Of a DNA stretch of 64,000 nt, positions 12,157 through 22,825 are shown in pieces. Origin of the DNA: Neonectria sp. B-13 (taxonomy: Eukaryota; Ascomycota; Sordariomycetes; Hypocreales; Nectriaceae); the NCBI GenBank assembly GCA_002682825.1, contig NOKP01000001.1, positions 2,855,296 through 2,919,295 of the forward strand, written 5' to 3'. The first letter of the stretch is position 1. Each line of letters opens with the position of its first letter. The notes under the pieces were generated by a model. It saw only the letters and a list, made by a program, of their open reading frames with translations, had not been told where the DNA came from and ran no database searches. The position numbers were made by a program, and so were the translations under genes.

Positions 12157-13878
12157 TCAGTCGTTTGTTTTAGGCTGTACCCCTGCTTCGAGGTTTTGTT
12201 GAGCTGGAGGAGAAGGTGAATCTCTCCGCGGACTCCAACCTCCTTTCCATCCAACCCAACCTTTCTCCCTCGGGCCTCTCGCGAGGGCGAATATCAATGA
12301 TACACCAACAAAGGCAACTGTAGAGCGTCAGTGAATCGGAAACTGGCAAGCTATATGCCGCTGTCCACGTACTGCTGCATGCACCGCTATGTCTCCAACC
12401 TCCCTCAGCGTAGAGCCTGTTTCCAACTGCCGTGCCTGTCAGCTGTCCAAAGAAGGCGCAAGCCATGTACGCGGTGTTAACGCGATTCCTCGCCTTTGGG
12501 TTGATGTTGAAAATGGCGGCTCGGTTCGCAACCTGGGCCGTCTGCACGCCAATGTCGATTCCAACGGCCTGGATGATGGGCCCTGCAATGGTGAAAGTGC
12601 TGAATAATGTCCCGATAATTGTGCCAACCAGGGCGATGACCTGGCCGGACAAGGTCGACAGAAGGGGCACGAAACGATCGATGAGTCTGCCGATGATGGG
12701 GATTGTGATGATGGTGACGAGGGCCGTCAGGGAGAACAATCCGATCTGCAGCGACGAGAAATCGAAGGGCGGCGAAGCGAGGAGGAAGGTCAAGGTTGTC
12801 CAGAAGGAGGTGAAGATGCAACAGAGGCAGAACGTGATGAGACAGGCCTGGATGAGCACCGGCTCCGTGACCATCATGTACGGAATCGACCACAATGCTC
12901 GGAAATAGTTGAGCCCGTCGGGGTTCGTCGACGGATAGTCGGGCATGAAGAAGAAGAGCGTCACGGCAAGCAGATACTGCGCACCGCAGGCGAACCAATA
13001 GATGTTCCTCCAGCTGGTGAAGTTGGCGACGACGCCAGACAAGAGCCTGGCAACCAGGATACCTAGCATCAAGCCGGATACAACAATGGACAGCAAGGAC
13101 GACTTCCGGTGGGCAGGAGCGAAGTCTCCCACCAGGGGGATCATCAGCTGCGGCGTTACGGTGGTGACGCCGCAGATGAAGGAGAGTGCGCGAAAGACGG
13201 CGAAATCTTTGGTGACACAGAGACCAATCCACTAAACTCGGTTATCAGAGACAGGCCAAGTCATGTTGCTGAGAAGAAGAGGCCGACTAACCATTGTAGC
13301 GGTTGCGAGGATGAGAGAAATGATAAAGGGTCGTCTTGTTAGAATGTCACCCAGAGGTAAGACGAAGACTAGTCCCGCAGCGTAACCGGCTTGCATCAGA
13401 GTTGCCACTTGCGAAGACTCTTCGTAACTAACTCCAAAGTCGACAGCCATTTTGTTAAGAATTGGCTGGTTATAGTAGAGATTGGCGACTGTGAAGGTTG
13501 ACGACTAATGCGATGAGTTGATCAATATACAAGTTGGTTCCGGAGCAATGGCAAGAAGAGAAGAGGTGGAGGAATGAAACCAACCATGGCATAGAGTATA
13601 CAATGGGCCATCGTGAGCGACGTGGGAGCGTTGTCATCCCATCGACAGTTCTTAGGCGTCAGCACCCTAAGAATCCAACTAGATTCATACTTGGAGATGA
13701 CCAGCGGAGGGCCGCAGTCGGCCTCGTCGCCCGAGGTGGGCGAGTTGTCCGAGTCGGGGGCAAGTGTTTCCTTGTCTGTCGAAGCATGACTGTTCGAGGA
13801 TGGCTCGAGGTTTTGGATCGTGAGCTTTTCAGGGTCCGAAGCCGATGACTTTTCGGGAGTGGGAGGGGACGACGTCAT
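12157..13878 (-). CDS. MFS transporter, DHA1-type
   Basis: Four exons encode 508 residues: 13878-13585, 13504-13292, 13231-12373 and 12317-12157. A Ser/Thr/Pro-rich cytoplasmic N-terminus of about 75 residues precedes the membrane helices. MFS marks are TVANLYYNQPILN in helix 1 and GLVFVLPLGDILTRRPF, the A-motif loop between helices 2 and 3. Twelve helices can be counted. The last intron (GTACGT...TACAG) is needed to restore the final helix (IAFVGVSLIFALARG) and the Gln/Pro-rich tail; reading through it gives a low-quality C-terminus. Donors of introns 1 and 2 are GTTGGT and GTTAGT. The substrate is unknown; the family includes drug and sugar efflux pumps. Confidence 0.87.
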
Positions 13879-14427
13879 GGTGTTTACTCTCGAGCCGAGG
13901 TCGGCTGGTGACAAGAGACAAGGGGATGGTTCGCCCAGGGTCGATACATTGACTGCGATGATTAACAGGGACGCGGAAGTCGTCTTGCGCAACCGAGAAA
14001 GCGAGACGGAGAGTTGTCACCAAAAACGTGATGGCGTGATTGATGTGAGAAGGGTATTTTTATTAAAGCGCGAACTGCTACAGAGTACGAGGTAGTAATT
14101 GACGAAGGCAGGCCCTATTGATTTTGGGGGGGATTTCGGATTAGCAAGCAGAGGTTGGTTGGACGGAATTGCACCATCGAGTTCCGACAGTTAGTCCCGG
14201 TCGCGGAGCGGGATGGGGGAGATAAGATGGATCATGTCTGGCCGTATGTACGGACGGAGCTGCAAATAGCGACCCCATTCTTATTAGGTCCGCTGAGAAT
14301 GAGAACCCAGCGCTCGCTCAGTGGTGGGTGGGTAGACGGGCGGACGGATGGATGGATGTGGGTGCTGGCCGGGTTTACAGCGGGCATGAGATGAAGAAAT
14401 GAAAGAATTGGAGACGTGAGTTGAAGC

Positions 14428-14470
14428 AGAGGAGAGGAGTGGAGAGGAGAGGAGAGGAGAGAAGAGAAGA
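14428..14470. repeat. GGAGA-type purine microsatellite
   Basis: A run of imperfect GGAGA and GAAGA units, all purine on the plus strand. Confidence 0.85.
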
Positions 14471-14941
14471 GTCGCGTGGCAATGTGTGTATATTGTGGAG
14501 CCTGCACTGTACATACATCTTAGACAGGACTGTCAGGTAGGGCTTCATGCCGTGCAACCATCTGTAAGAACCTTAATCAAGGGAAGCGAAACGTTTGGAT
14601 GTTTAGGTCGACTTGCACACTACAGAGTACGCGGTATTCCAATGGCCGGTATGCTATGGAGTGTAATAATGAGATCCCCCTTAACCCCGGGCTTATTCCA
14701 TGATCCTTCGGATGTTTACCAAGACAGCCGTTGTTGCAATGATGGTCACAGATCATAACAGTTGCTGTTGCCAGGTTCGGTAACCGGTGCTATCCAATCT
14801 AGCCCTACGGATACGAGAAACCCTCTGGCCACGGGAATAATACCCGTACCTAAACTGAGACAATGCGAGGGGGACAATCACTCCCTGCATTCAAATGACA
14901 CATGTTTGGCTGCTTGCTTGTTGGCCGCACCACCAACCAGC

Positions 14942-14970
14942 GACAGACAGACAGACAGACAGACAGACAG
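14942..14970. repeat. (GACA)n microsatellite
   Basis: Seven near-perfect GACA units. Confidence 0.9.
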
Positions 14971-15430
14971 GCACATCACAGTCCCATCTTGTGAATTAAC
15001 TGCTTCGCCAAGGCCAAGGCCAAGCCCCAAACCCCCCTGCGCCTCCAAAAACTGAACCGCTGAACCACTGAACATCCCCTGATCTCCGCCACCGTGACAC
15101 TAGGGGACATGGGGTCGGCTCCTTCAAGCTCCCTGGTCCTTAGTGGTGGGGGAAACGAGATGAGAGCCTTATGGATCCCTCTTCGTACCAGCTGTGAATA
15201 TTCGGACATTTCCCTTTACGATCACCCTCTAAGCGACCCCGGTTTCACTTCTGCTTCCTGCCTGTTCAGTTTTCCACTTGTCCATACCGTCATTTTTCTT
15301 CTCTTGTTCTCTTCTTTCTCTTACGACCGTTGAACGCGCACAATTATCGAACCAAATCGCGTCTCATATCAACGTCGACATCCCCACGCTCCTTTTCGAG
15401 GGCAGAGAAGCCCCCTATTTTCTGTCCGTC

Positions 15431-15556
15431 ATGTCGCAACCACCAGTTCCAGCACAGCAGCAGCAGCAGCAGCAACCGCCGCAGCAAGAAGGAGAGCTGC
15501 AGGGAGATCTACAACACCATGAGCAGCAGCAACAAGAGCAGCAACAAGAGCAGCAA

Positions 15557-15616
<60 letters not shown>

Positions 15617-16597
15617 CACCAGCAGCAACAGCAATACCAACAATACCAACAATATCAACCTCAGCAACAGCAACAACAGATACCGCAGTATCAACAACCC
15701 GTCAAATCCCAGTTCCAGCCTCAAGGCACCATGATGGAAGCCGTTCGCATCTCCCCGATGTGGCCCAGCAAAATGATCCTGCGCGTGCTCTCCATGATAT
15801 TCTGCCTCATCCTCATCGGCATCTCCGCTAGTGAAACCGCAAATTCGTATTATTATACCATCTACGCCGCCGCGTTGTTTTGCCCTCCTGTAGGTTTCCT
15901 TCCCTTCCCACGCAATCTTTGTTCTTCTCCTTCTTGGGTTGCTGACTCTCTTTTGCTCTTACTTGGCTTAGGCCAGCATCGCCTTCGTCTGGAACCTCTC
16001 TGATACCGTCTTTCTCTGCGCGCGTCGAGGCCATCGCGGCATCGTTCCCGGCGCCGCCGTCGGCGTCGACCTGCTTCTCTGGATCGGCTACATCGTTTCC
16101 GTTACGCTGTTTGGCCTCTCCGATATGTACGGCTCGTACTACTTGTTCGCCACGGCTACCATCTCGTCTTATGGTGCCCTCTTTGCCTTTGGCATCCTAG
16201 AAATGTGAGTTTTACTCTCTCCACCTCTTCCTCTCTCTTGCGCCCCCGCTAATGCCGTAATTTCCCTCTCAGTCTCGTCCATTTCACCTTGTTCGTCATC
16301 GCATGCTACGAAACCGACGTCCGCAACCGCAACGCGCAGCAAATCATCTACGTCCAAGCTGGCCCCGACGGCACCACCATGTACCCTCCCAACTTCCCCA
16401 TGGGCCAGACCTACCAACAGCCTCAGCCCACCTACGCCCCAGCCCAGCCGCCAATGCAACAATACCAGCAGTACCAGCCTCCCCAGCAGAGTCACCTTGC
16501 TTCGTCCGAAGTGCCCACGGCCACCACCACCACCACCAGCCCCACCACGTCGCCTCCCCTTGTTTCACCTCCTCAGAACCAGACGGTTGCGCATTGA
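15431..16597 (+). CDS. MARVEL-like four-helix membrane protein with polyglutamine N-terminus
   Basis: Three exons (15431-15889, 15972-16204, 16273-16597) give 338 residues. Residues about 8-95 are dominated by glutamine, encoded by a nearly pure CAG run at 15560-15608 and interrupted CAG/CAA around it. Four hydrophobic helices follow (starting MILRVLSMIF, YTIYAAALFC, GVDLLLWIGYI and ATISSYGALF/LVHFTLFVIA), with a charged loop FLCARRGHRG, as in fungal MARVEL-type tetraspan proteins. The C-terminus is cytosolic and rich in Pro, Gln, Tyr and Thr. The first intron has a GTAGGT donor and the second GTGAGT; both joins keep frame across conserved membrane segments. MARVEL proteins act in membrane apposition and trafficking; the specific role is unknown. 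The start is the ATG after which glutamine codons begin. Confidence 0.82.
15560..15608 (+). repeat. CAG trinucleotide repeat inside a coding region
   Basis: About 16 uninterrupted CAG codons coding for glutamine, within the MARVEL-like gene. Length variation between strains is likely. Confidence 0.95.
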
Positions 16598-16870
16598 TGA
16601 ATTAAACTACTCCGGTTTCCCCCAAGTAATAAGAAAAATTAGTCGGTAATGATAATGCTCGTTTATGGATATTTGAGGTAGCAGTTAGTGGATATAATTA
16701 TGTTGTTAAGTCTTGACTTGACACTAGCAAGTCCAAGACAAAGACGGCAGTAAATACATCAAACAGCTCAGAACGTTCACAGAAAGATAGGATATACCAT
16801 TCATCCCTAGACCCGCCTCCTAAACGAAATCCAACCCCCAACTTATCTTGCCATCAATATCATTCCTCCT

Positions 16871-17116
16871 TCACGTGCTCACCCGATTGCCCTGGGTCTC
16901 GTTATACGTGTTGACTCCGTCGCAAGCCAGCAGACACCCGTGACAGAGCATGTTACCTTTACAGACCACGTCCGTGGGCTCCAGGCCTCTGTCGCAGTCC
17001 CCGAACGCCCCATGCTTCAGCGCCTCGTCACAAGGTCGCAACCTGCCAAATTCATCCAGCGCCTGGCCGCATTCGGGGTTGGCGCAGGCCTGGAAGAAGG
17101 TGATGATGATGCACAT
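16871..17116 (-). CDS. Small cysteine-rich protein, hypothetical
   Basis: An ATG-initiated frame of 81 residues with nine cysteines (MCIIITFFQACANPECG ... CKGNMLCHGCLLACDG). The pairs C-x4-C, C-x5-C-x2-C and C-x3-C could bind zinc. No signal peptide is convincing: the hydrophobic start is only six residues. Short Cys-rich proteins starting MC are common in filamentous fungi, which is the only basis for the call. It lies between the convergent MARVEL-like and ERJ5 genes. It could be a chance frame; transcript evidence would decide. Confidence 0.5.
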   Translation of the reverse strand: MCIIITFFQACANPECGQALDEFGRLRPCDEALKHGAFGDCDRGLEPTDVVCKGNMLCHGCLLACDGVNTYNETQGNRVST

Positions 17117-17738
17117 GATGTCGGCTTACCAGTTCGATACTCGGTGCGAATGGATTAGGGGAAGCTGGCTGGGTGGTCGTTTGAATTCATCTCATGGCGG
17201 CACTTATATGCCATCCAAGTGCAAATTCGGTTTGGAACAGCCGTACAAACACGCTGGTTCTCTACCCTGCTTTCTGAGAACAGACAATGAACACCATGAC
17301 AACATAGCATTCTTTAACCTCCCACTCATTCACCTCTTCATGGCCCTGAACACCTCGACTAGACAGATGAAGCACGGGCTGGGGATGGGGCCATGGGTGG
17401 CACTGGTGTTGTTCGGTTGTTCATCTTTTTCTTTTAAAATAAATGTCTTTCTCAGAGGTTTACCCAGAACATACAACTGTTACCAATCAATACAGATATG
17501 AACGCGCAAGGTAAACACATGGAGCGGACCAGTCTCGCTCAATATTCAGGGTTCAACAGCTTGTTCGAGATAAGAACACACTCTAAGTGGAGCTATTCAG
17601 ATACTGTTTCCCTCAAGGCGCAAAAATATAGCATCAGGGGCCACAGAAGAGCCCACCTAACATGCTGTTCTATTTCATGGGAACATTTAGGTACGGTGGC
17701 TATCTATGGATCAAGCGCTCCTGCGCGATCCATCCCGT
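17117..17738. other. Intergenic region, 3' flank of ERJ5
   Basis: No supported gene. It should contain the ERJ5 3' UTR and the promoter of the small Cys-rich frame, if that is real. Confidence 0.4.
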
Positions 17739-19138
17739 TTACTTCTTTCTTCCCTTTCTCTTGTTGGCCTTGGCTCCCTGCTGGGCGCCAGAGGCCTTGG
17801 CCTTGTTCAGCGAGTCGGTGCTCTTGTCGAGAATCTCAAAGTCCTCGCCCGAGGAGTCGGTGCTCGGGGTGCGCTGGGGCGCGTCAGACTCATCATCATC
17901 AACAAGGACATCGATCTGAAGGTCGACGGGCTTCTTGGGAAGAAAGCGGCCGGCGGTCAAGTTGAAAAGCCAAATGGGGGCGCGAACGACGGCGGTGTCC
18001 TTGAAGCTAGGCTTAGCAAGCTCATTGGGCTATATCATGTTAGCGCTCCAGTCGCAGAGCAGAATCAAAACTGGGAATCAGTGACTTACATCAAGGAGAA
18101 ACTCGTTAACGTTTCCTTCATCGTCCTCCTCCTCCAGGTACACATCACCGAGAGAGTCAACGACGAGGATCTTACCGTTCTCGGCGACGACCCTCTTTCG
18201 CGCACCGGATGGCGCAGCAGGACCAGCCGAAGCATCTCTCGACAATGCCTGGGCCTTGCGGCCCTTCTTTCCTGCAGGTTTCGTGCCCTCCTTCTTGGTC
18301 TCCTTCTCTTGCATTCTCCTCTGTCTTCGGTTCATGGGCTGAGGTGGGCCATCCTCGTCGTCAGAGGGCGGCGCGGGGGCAGGCTCGGGCGCAGGCGCAG
18401 GCTCGGCGCCGGGGATGTTGAAACCTCCACCCCAGGCAGTATCCCTCGCGAACTTGATGTAGCGCTGGATAAACTCCTTCTGGCGCTTCCAGCTCATGAA
18501 CATGATGTAATAGTGGACGCCTCCGCCAATGACGAGGAACAAGCCGGCAATGACCGTTCCCAGGCCGGGACGGTATCGGTTGTAGTAATAGTCGGTGCCC
18601 TTCCAGAGGGGGAAGCCATTGTTGAGGAAGTGGTCGTAGCGTTCGCGCTCGGGGCCGCGGAGGATGTTGACGATGAGGGAGAGACGGGCCTGGGCCTCGC
18701 CGGCCTTCTTGACGGCGGTCTTGATCTGGGCGGGGGTGGGGGGCTTGATGTTGACACCCGCCTTCTTGTCGCTGGCGCGATCGTTCTTGAGCTGCTGCTT
18801 GACCTTGTCGGGGTGGAGAGAGCGAGTCATCTGGCGGTAGGCCTTGGTGATGTCGTCCTGGGAAGCGGAGGGAGAGACGCCGATGATGTCGTAGAAGGTG
18901 GTCGAGGGATCGGTCTGGTAAGCCATGATTTCATCTCGAATGCGGAAGATTTCGCGATCTGGTAACACGCTCGAGGTCAGCGACGGAGTCGAGGATGATG
19001 TCTTGTCATTGTTTGCGACGTGAACAGGGGCGCGGCCAGAGGCGCGAACGCGGAGGTGAACGAACCTTCTTTGCTCCATGCTGCTGTCAAGGGGCTCAGC
19101 AGGGCCAGGAGCCCAACGGAAAGGTACGAGATCTTCAT
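17739..19138 (-). CDS. ERJ5: ER membrane J-protein ERJ5
   Basis: Three exons (19138-19066, 18958-18090, 18029-17739) encode 410 residues. Exon 1 carries a clean signal peptide (MKISYLSVGLLALLSPLTAA); the intron to exon 2 (GTTCGT donor, CAG acceptor) joins it to DREIFRIRDE. The J domain spans about residues 43-110, with the HPD motif at 73-75 (YRQMTRSLHPDK). A transmembrane segment follows near 150-175 (GTVIAGLFLVIGGGVHYYIM). The rest is cytosolic and Lys/Glu/Pro-rich, ending in a basic KRKGRKK. This order (signal, J domain, membrane helix, basic tail) is that of fungal ERJ5 DnaJ-like proteins of the ER folding machinery. The last intron has a perfect GTAAGT donor and a GCTAAC branch site. Reading upstream of exon 2 without splicing would lose the signal peptide. 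Confidence 0.93.
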
Positions 19139-21011
19139 CTTTGCATGATACGTATGCCCAAGGTCGTAAGCGTGCCAATGTCTCTGCAACGACTGCAACA
19201 AACAAGCAAGCAAGCAACCGGATCGGAAGGCCAGCTGTTGGAACACAGACGGTTGGCAGGACTGGATTCGAAGAGGACCAATGCGAGGAGTAAGTAAGAA
19301 ACAAGAAAAACTCGGGTCCGCGCCGGGCAGTGTTTGGGAAAAAAGAACTGCGACTGGCCGTGAAGAAGTCGTGGCCACTTGAGGACCCCTTGCGTTCCAT
19401 TTAAGCCTTTGCGACAGGGGGTACCTTGGTACTCGGGTACCTAATGCATGAAGAGGCCAGCGCGACAGGGGAGCTACCCTGGAGCTTCGCCAGGCACCAC
19501 GGAAGATTTTCTCTTGAAAGCCGGAGACAAAGCTTTCATGATTCGCGTGCAACACTGTTAGGCCAGTTAGGGCCTCCAGTCTAACAAGCTTAGCAGGCCT
19601 TAGACTAGCTACTTGACAGATAAATATATAAAGTACTTAGTGTATTTAGCCCAGGGCTAATGGCATAATTGCTTTTTCTTAGGACTAAACTTTTGAAATG
19701 CCCCTCCGTAGGCAAGTAGCAAAGTCTTACTGCCCGAACTTCTTCTAGTGGCCGTAGCACAACGTGAAGTGCAGGTGTAACGTGTCACACCCAAGAAAAA
19801 ATCCAGGGACACAAGTGCGTGGAAACAAACCCAAAAAATTGAATCACACGCTACCCAGTAACGGGATATGTTGTCACCTGCCAATGAAAACTGTCACATA
19901 ACTAACTTTTCAGCTTCGTCCCCAAAGGAACGTGACCATCCGCCAACATCGATGATGCCATCATCCTCACGTACCTTAGTGTAAGAGTGCCGGGCAGGGT
20001 CACAGTCGAGACCAGCCAACTAACTAGCTTTCCTATAGTCAGGCGAGCACTCCAATGTGACGAACTGACAAGGCATACGATCATTTATGAGTACTCATAA
20101 AAGCCCTCGGGTCACATCTTGTACTCCTCTCATAAGCAAGAAAGCCGAGCATCGGAGTTGGGTCAGCGAAGCCAGTAGCTCTCCCCAACATTGCAATAGG
20201 CTTTCGTTATTTCTTATTCCACCTGGAACACATTCCTTGCGGAGTCCGGGGTACCACAGATCCATTGGCAAAGATCGGGGTTGTGGTGGAATTATCCAGC
20301 CATGGTTGCCTCTCTCTCTCTTTCATCGAGTTGTGTATGCTGTTGTGAACCCGCCTGGTTTATCACTAGCCGGATCACCTGGTGGCGACAACTGAGATGG
20401 CTGCTCGTGGAGCTAACACGGCTTGGTCTAGACTACTAGCGTACAGCTGAACTCGCAGCCCCTTACCTCATCTCTAGTCGGCTATTGTGTGTCCAGAATG
20501 CAACTCGGGAGCATCATTTGTCAATTTGGCAGGGCTGAGCTGGAACACGGCGTTACCAAGTAAAGTGAGTCTCAGCGGAACGCCCAAACGTGCACACACA
20601 AGCTCTTGCCAAGCACTGCATGTTGGCTGGTTAGTCACTAGAGCAGCCTTTCCTGAGTCCAGCCGACCACTCTCCAGCCATGACCGCCGAGCTGGATGGG
20701 AGCTGAACATTGTGGTTCAAGTTGGCTGATAGACATGAGACACCCAGCCTTACTTTCGTTACCTTTTGTGTCTCCGTTACTTTGCGTCCAGACTCTATTA
20801 GCGAAGGCTGAGCCACGCCACGGAGAATTTGCATACCATGGTGAGTGCTCATCGTTGTCTCAACTATTGAGCCTTGCCCATGGCTGACTTCCTTCCGAAC
20901 TTATAAGAACCGGACCTATCCCACACTGAAGGAGCTGTTTCTGTATCGCTATTAAGTAGCCCATCTTTTCATACACACAAGATTTTTCTTGAAAGAAATA
21001 CCGAAGCAACC
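19139..21011. other. Gene-free AT-leaning interval
   Basis: Nearly 1.9 kb. The stretch 19560-19700 is AT-rich with a small palindrome near 19650 (TTAGCCCAGGGCTAA). No frame of real length or family signal was seen on either strand. It marks the start of the accessory-like segment; decayed repeats are possible but not shown. Confidence 0.35.
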
Positions 21012-22345
21012 ATGGATACTCAACACATGGATGCTCAACCCATCGTTGCTCAACCCATCGTTGCTCAACCCATCGATGCTCAACCCATCGATGTCCAACC
21101 CATCGATGCTGAACCCACCGATGCTCAACCTATCGATACTCAACCCATCGAGGATCAGTCCATGGAGAATGAACCCATGGAGAATCAACTCATGGAGAAT
21201 CAAGCCATGGACACTCAATCCATGACTCATGCGTCTCTAACCGGTTCGGCCAACCCTTGGAGCGGCAAGGAGTTCTTTGTCAATCCTCGCTGGGCCGAGA
21301 AGTTGGAGCCAACCTTCAACATGTTCAAGCAGCGGGGAGACAAGAAGAACGCCGACAAGGTCAGAGTCATCCAGAAAATCGGCACTTTTGTGTGGATCTC
21401 CCACATCGACAGCCTCCCCGACATCGACAGGGCCATCAAATCCGCCCGTGCTAAGGAGAGGGAAACAGGAAAACAGCAAATCGTCGGCTTGGTTCTCTAC
21501 AACATACCAGGCCGGGACTTTAGCGGGGGAGAAAGCCCAAACAACCTCCCCCCCACGGAAGATGGCTTGTGGCGATACAAGGAACACTATGTCAAACCTT
21601 TTGCCGCAAAGCTCGCTGCGGCCCGGGGTCTGAACTTCGCCATCATCCTGGAGCCAGACGTGTTGGGGAATCTCGTCACTGTCAAGGACACGCACTTTAA
21701 GGATAACATTGCTCATTTCTATGAAAGGGGAACTGCCTACGCCATTATGTCGCTGCAGTTCAAGCACGTCAGTCTGTATATAGACGCGGCAAATGGCGGA
21801 TGGCTTGGGTGGAATGACACTCTTGAGCCCGGTGAGTACGAGCTCGATATCATGGAGATGCCGTTACTAAACCCAAAGTAGCTGCAAAACAACTGGCTAG
21901 AATCCTTCAGAGAGCTCGGGACCATTCCTCGCATCGCACCAAGATCAGGGGATTCTCGACCAATGTCTCCAACTTCAACCCATTCAGCAGCCAACGTGAA
22001 ATTTACAATAAGGATTCTGAATCCTGGGACGAGTCCCATTTCATCGAGAGACTTGCCAAACATCTAACAAAACATGGACTGCCGCTGCATTTCATCGTCG
22101 ATCAGAGCCGCGTCGCTCTCCCAAATACCAGAACAGAATGGAAAGAATTCGCCAATGTCAGGCCCGCAAAGTTCGGGATGCGGCCTGGTACAAATGTTAA
22201 AAAAGGATATATTGACAACATTGTTTGGGTTAAGCCCGCGGGTGAAAGCGATGGAAATTCCGATGAACTGAAATGGCCAGGACCGCCTGCAGGAATGTGG
22301 TTTCCCGAGTACATTGAGATGATGGTCAGGAACAGTACCTTTTGA
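21012..22345 (+). CDS. Glycoside hydrolase family 6-like protein, no signal peptide, cysteine-free
   Basis: Two exons (21012-21831 and 21882-22345) encode 427 residues. Residues 7-71 are 13 pentapeptide repeats (DAQPI-type, then ENQxM-type). From about residue 77 the protein follows GH6 cellobiohydrolases closely: NPWSGKEFFVNPRWA, GTFVWIS, LVLYNIPGRDFSGGE, ILEPDVLGNLVT, YIDAANGGWLGW, GFSTNVSNFNPF, VWVKPAGESDG. Equivalents of the Trichoderma Cel6A acid and assisting aspartates are present (Asp169 in PGRD, Asp216 in EPD), as is the Asp in GESDG (397). Known secreted GH6 enzymes have a signal peptide, two disulfides and often a CBM1. Here there is no signal peptide or CBM1, and the usual cysteine positions are non-Cys. 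The intron acceptor is a tandem AAG/TAG; either gives an in-frame protein. An intracellular role or an unseen upstream exon are both possible. Confidence 0.85.
21030..21224 (+). repeat. 15-bp tandem repeat encoding pentapeptides
   Basis: Thirteen 15-nt units. The first eight are of the type GATGCTCAACCCATC (DAQPI) and the last five are divergent (ENQxM-like). They form the N-terminus of the GH6-like protein. Confidence 0.92.
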
Positions 22346-22825
22346 GAGGATCTCGCTTGTGACAGTTTGGGATATACCCATAGATACGTAGGTCTAGTGC
22401 AGCGGCGAGCCACTTCACTTGGAGGCGCAAAGCTTGCGCCAAATCCTTAATCCGGGTTGAATTCACTCAAAGTCATCACATTCATTAAATGCAGGAAAAC
22501 GGTCACCTTTGAAGCCGCCGAGAGAGATGTAATAAGAGCATTTGGAGGGACCTTGAGTTATTGATAGGATGCTACTTTGGTAGTAGGCGTTGATGGTGTT
22601 ATAATGTTGCTATTGCAGTTGTAAAGCTGCCTGCCTCAGTTGGCGTTCATAGGTAGGGAGGTCATGTGATTGTATATCTTATGTAACTATGTTAGGTAGC
22701 TGTTGAAGTAAGTGTAAGATAGTATAGAGTAAATTGAGTCAATTGAATTTAGTACTACTTAACTATAGCTAATTACTGTTACTTATACCCCTACTATAGT
22801 ATATCAATGTATTATAATTGAGCAC
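22346..22825. other. AT-rich interval, RIP-like
   Basis: The stretch 22640-22820 is strongly enriched in TA, TAG and TAA, as expected of repeat-induced point mutation. No gene was seen. Confidence 0.45.

Larger units (their letters stand above)
13879..15430. promoter_or_regulatory. Long divergent intergenic region with simple repeats
   Basis: About 1.55 kb between the MFS gene (-) and the MARVEL-like gene (+). It contains two microsatellites, listed separately, and no supported gene. The short open frames inside have no family signal. Confidence 0.4.

Noticed and set aside
17706..18965. Open frame of 419 codons on the plus strand
   Set aside because: It is antisense to the ERJ5 exons, crosses an ERJ5 intron, and is repetitive Leu/Gly/Val; a shadow of the real gene.
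20952..21230. Minus-strand frame with a regular LxxDGLSI-type repeat
   Set aside because: It is the reverse reading of the 15-bp repeat of the GH6-like gene; the plus-strand frame continues into the GH6 fold.
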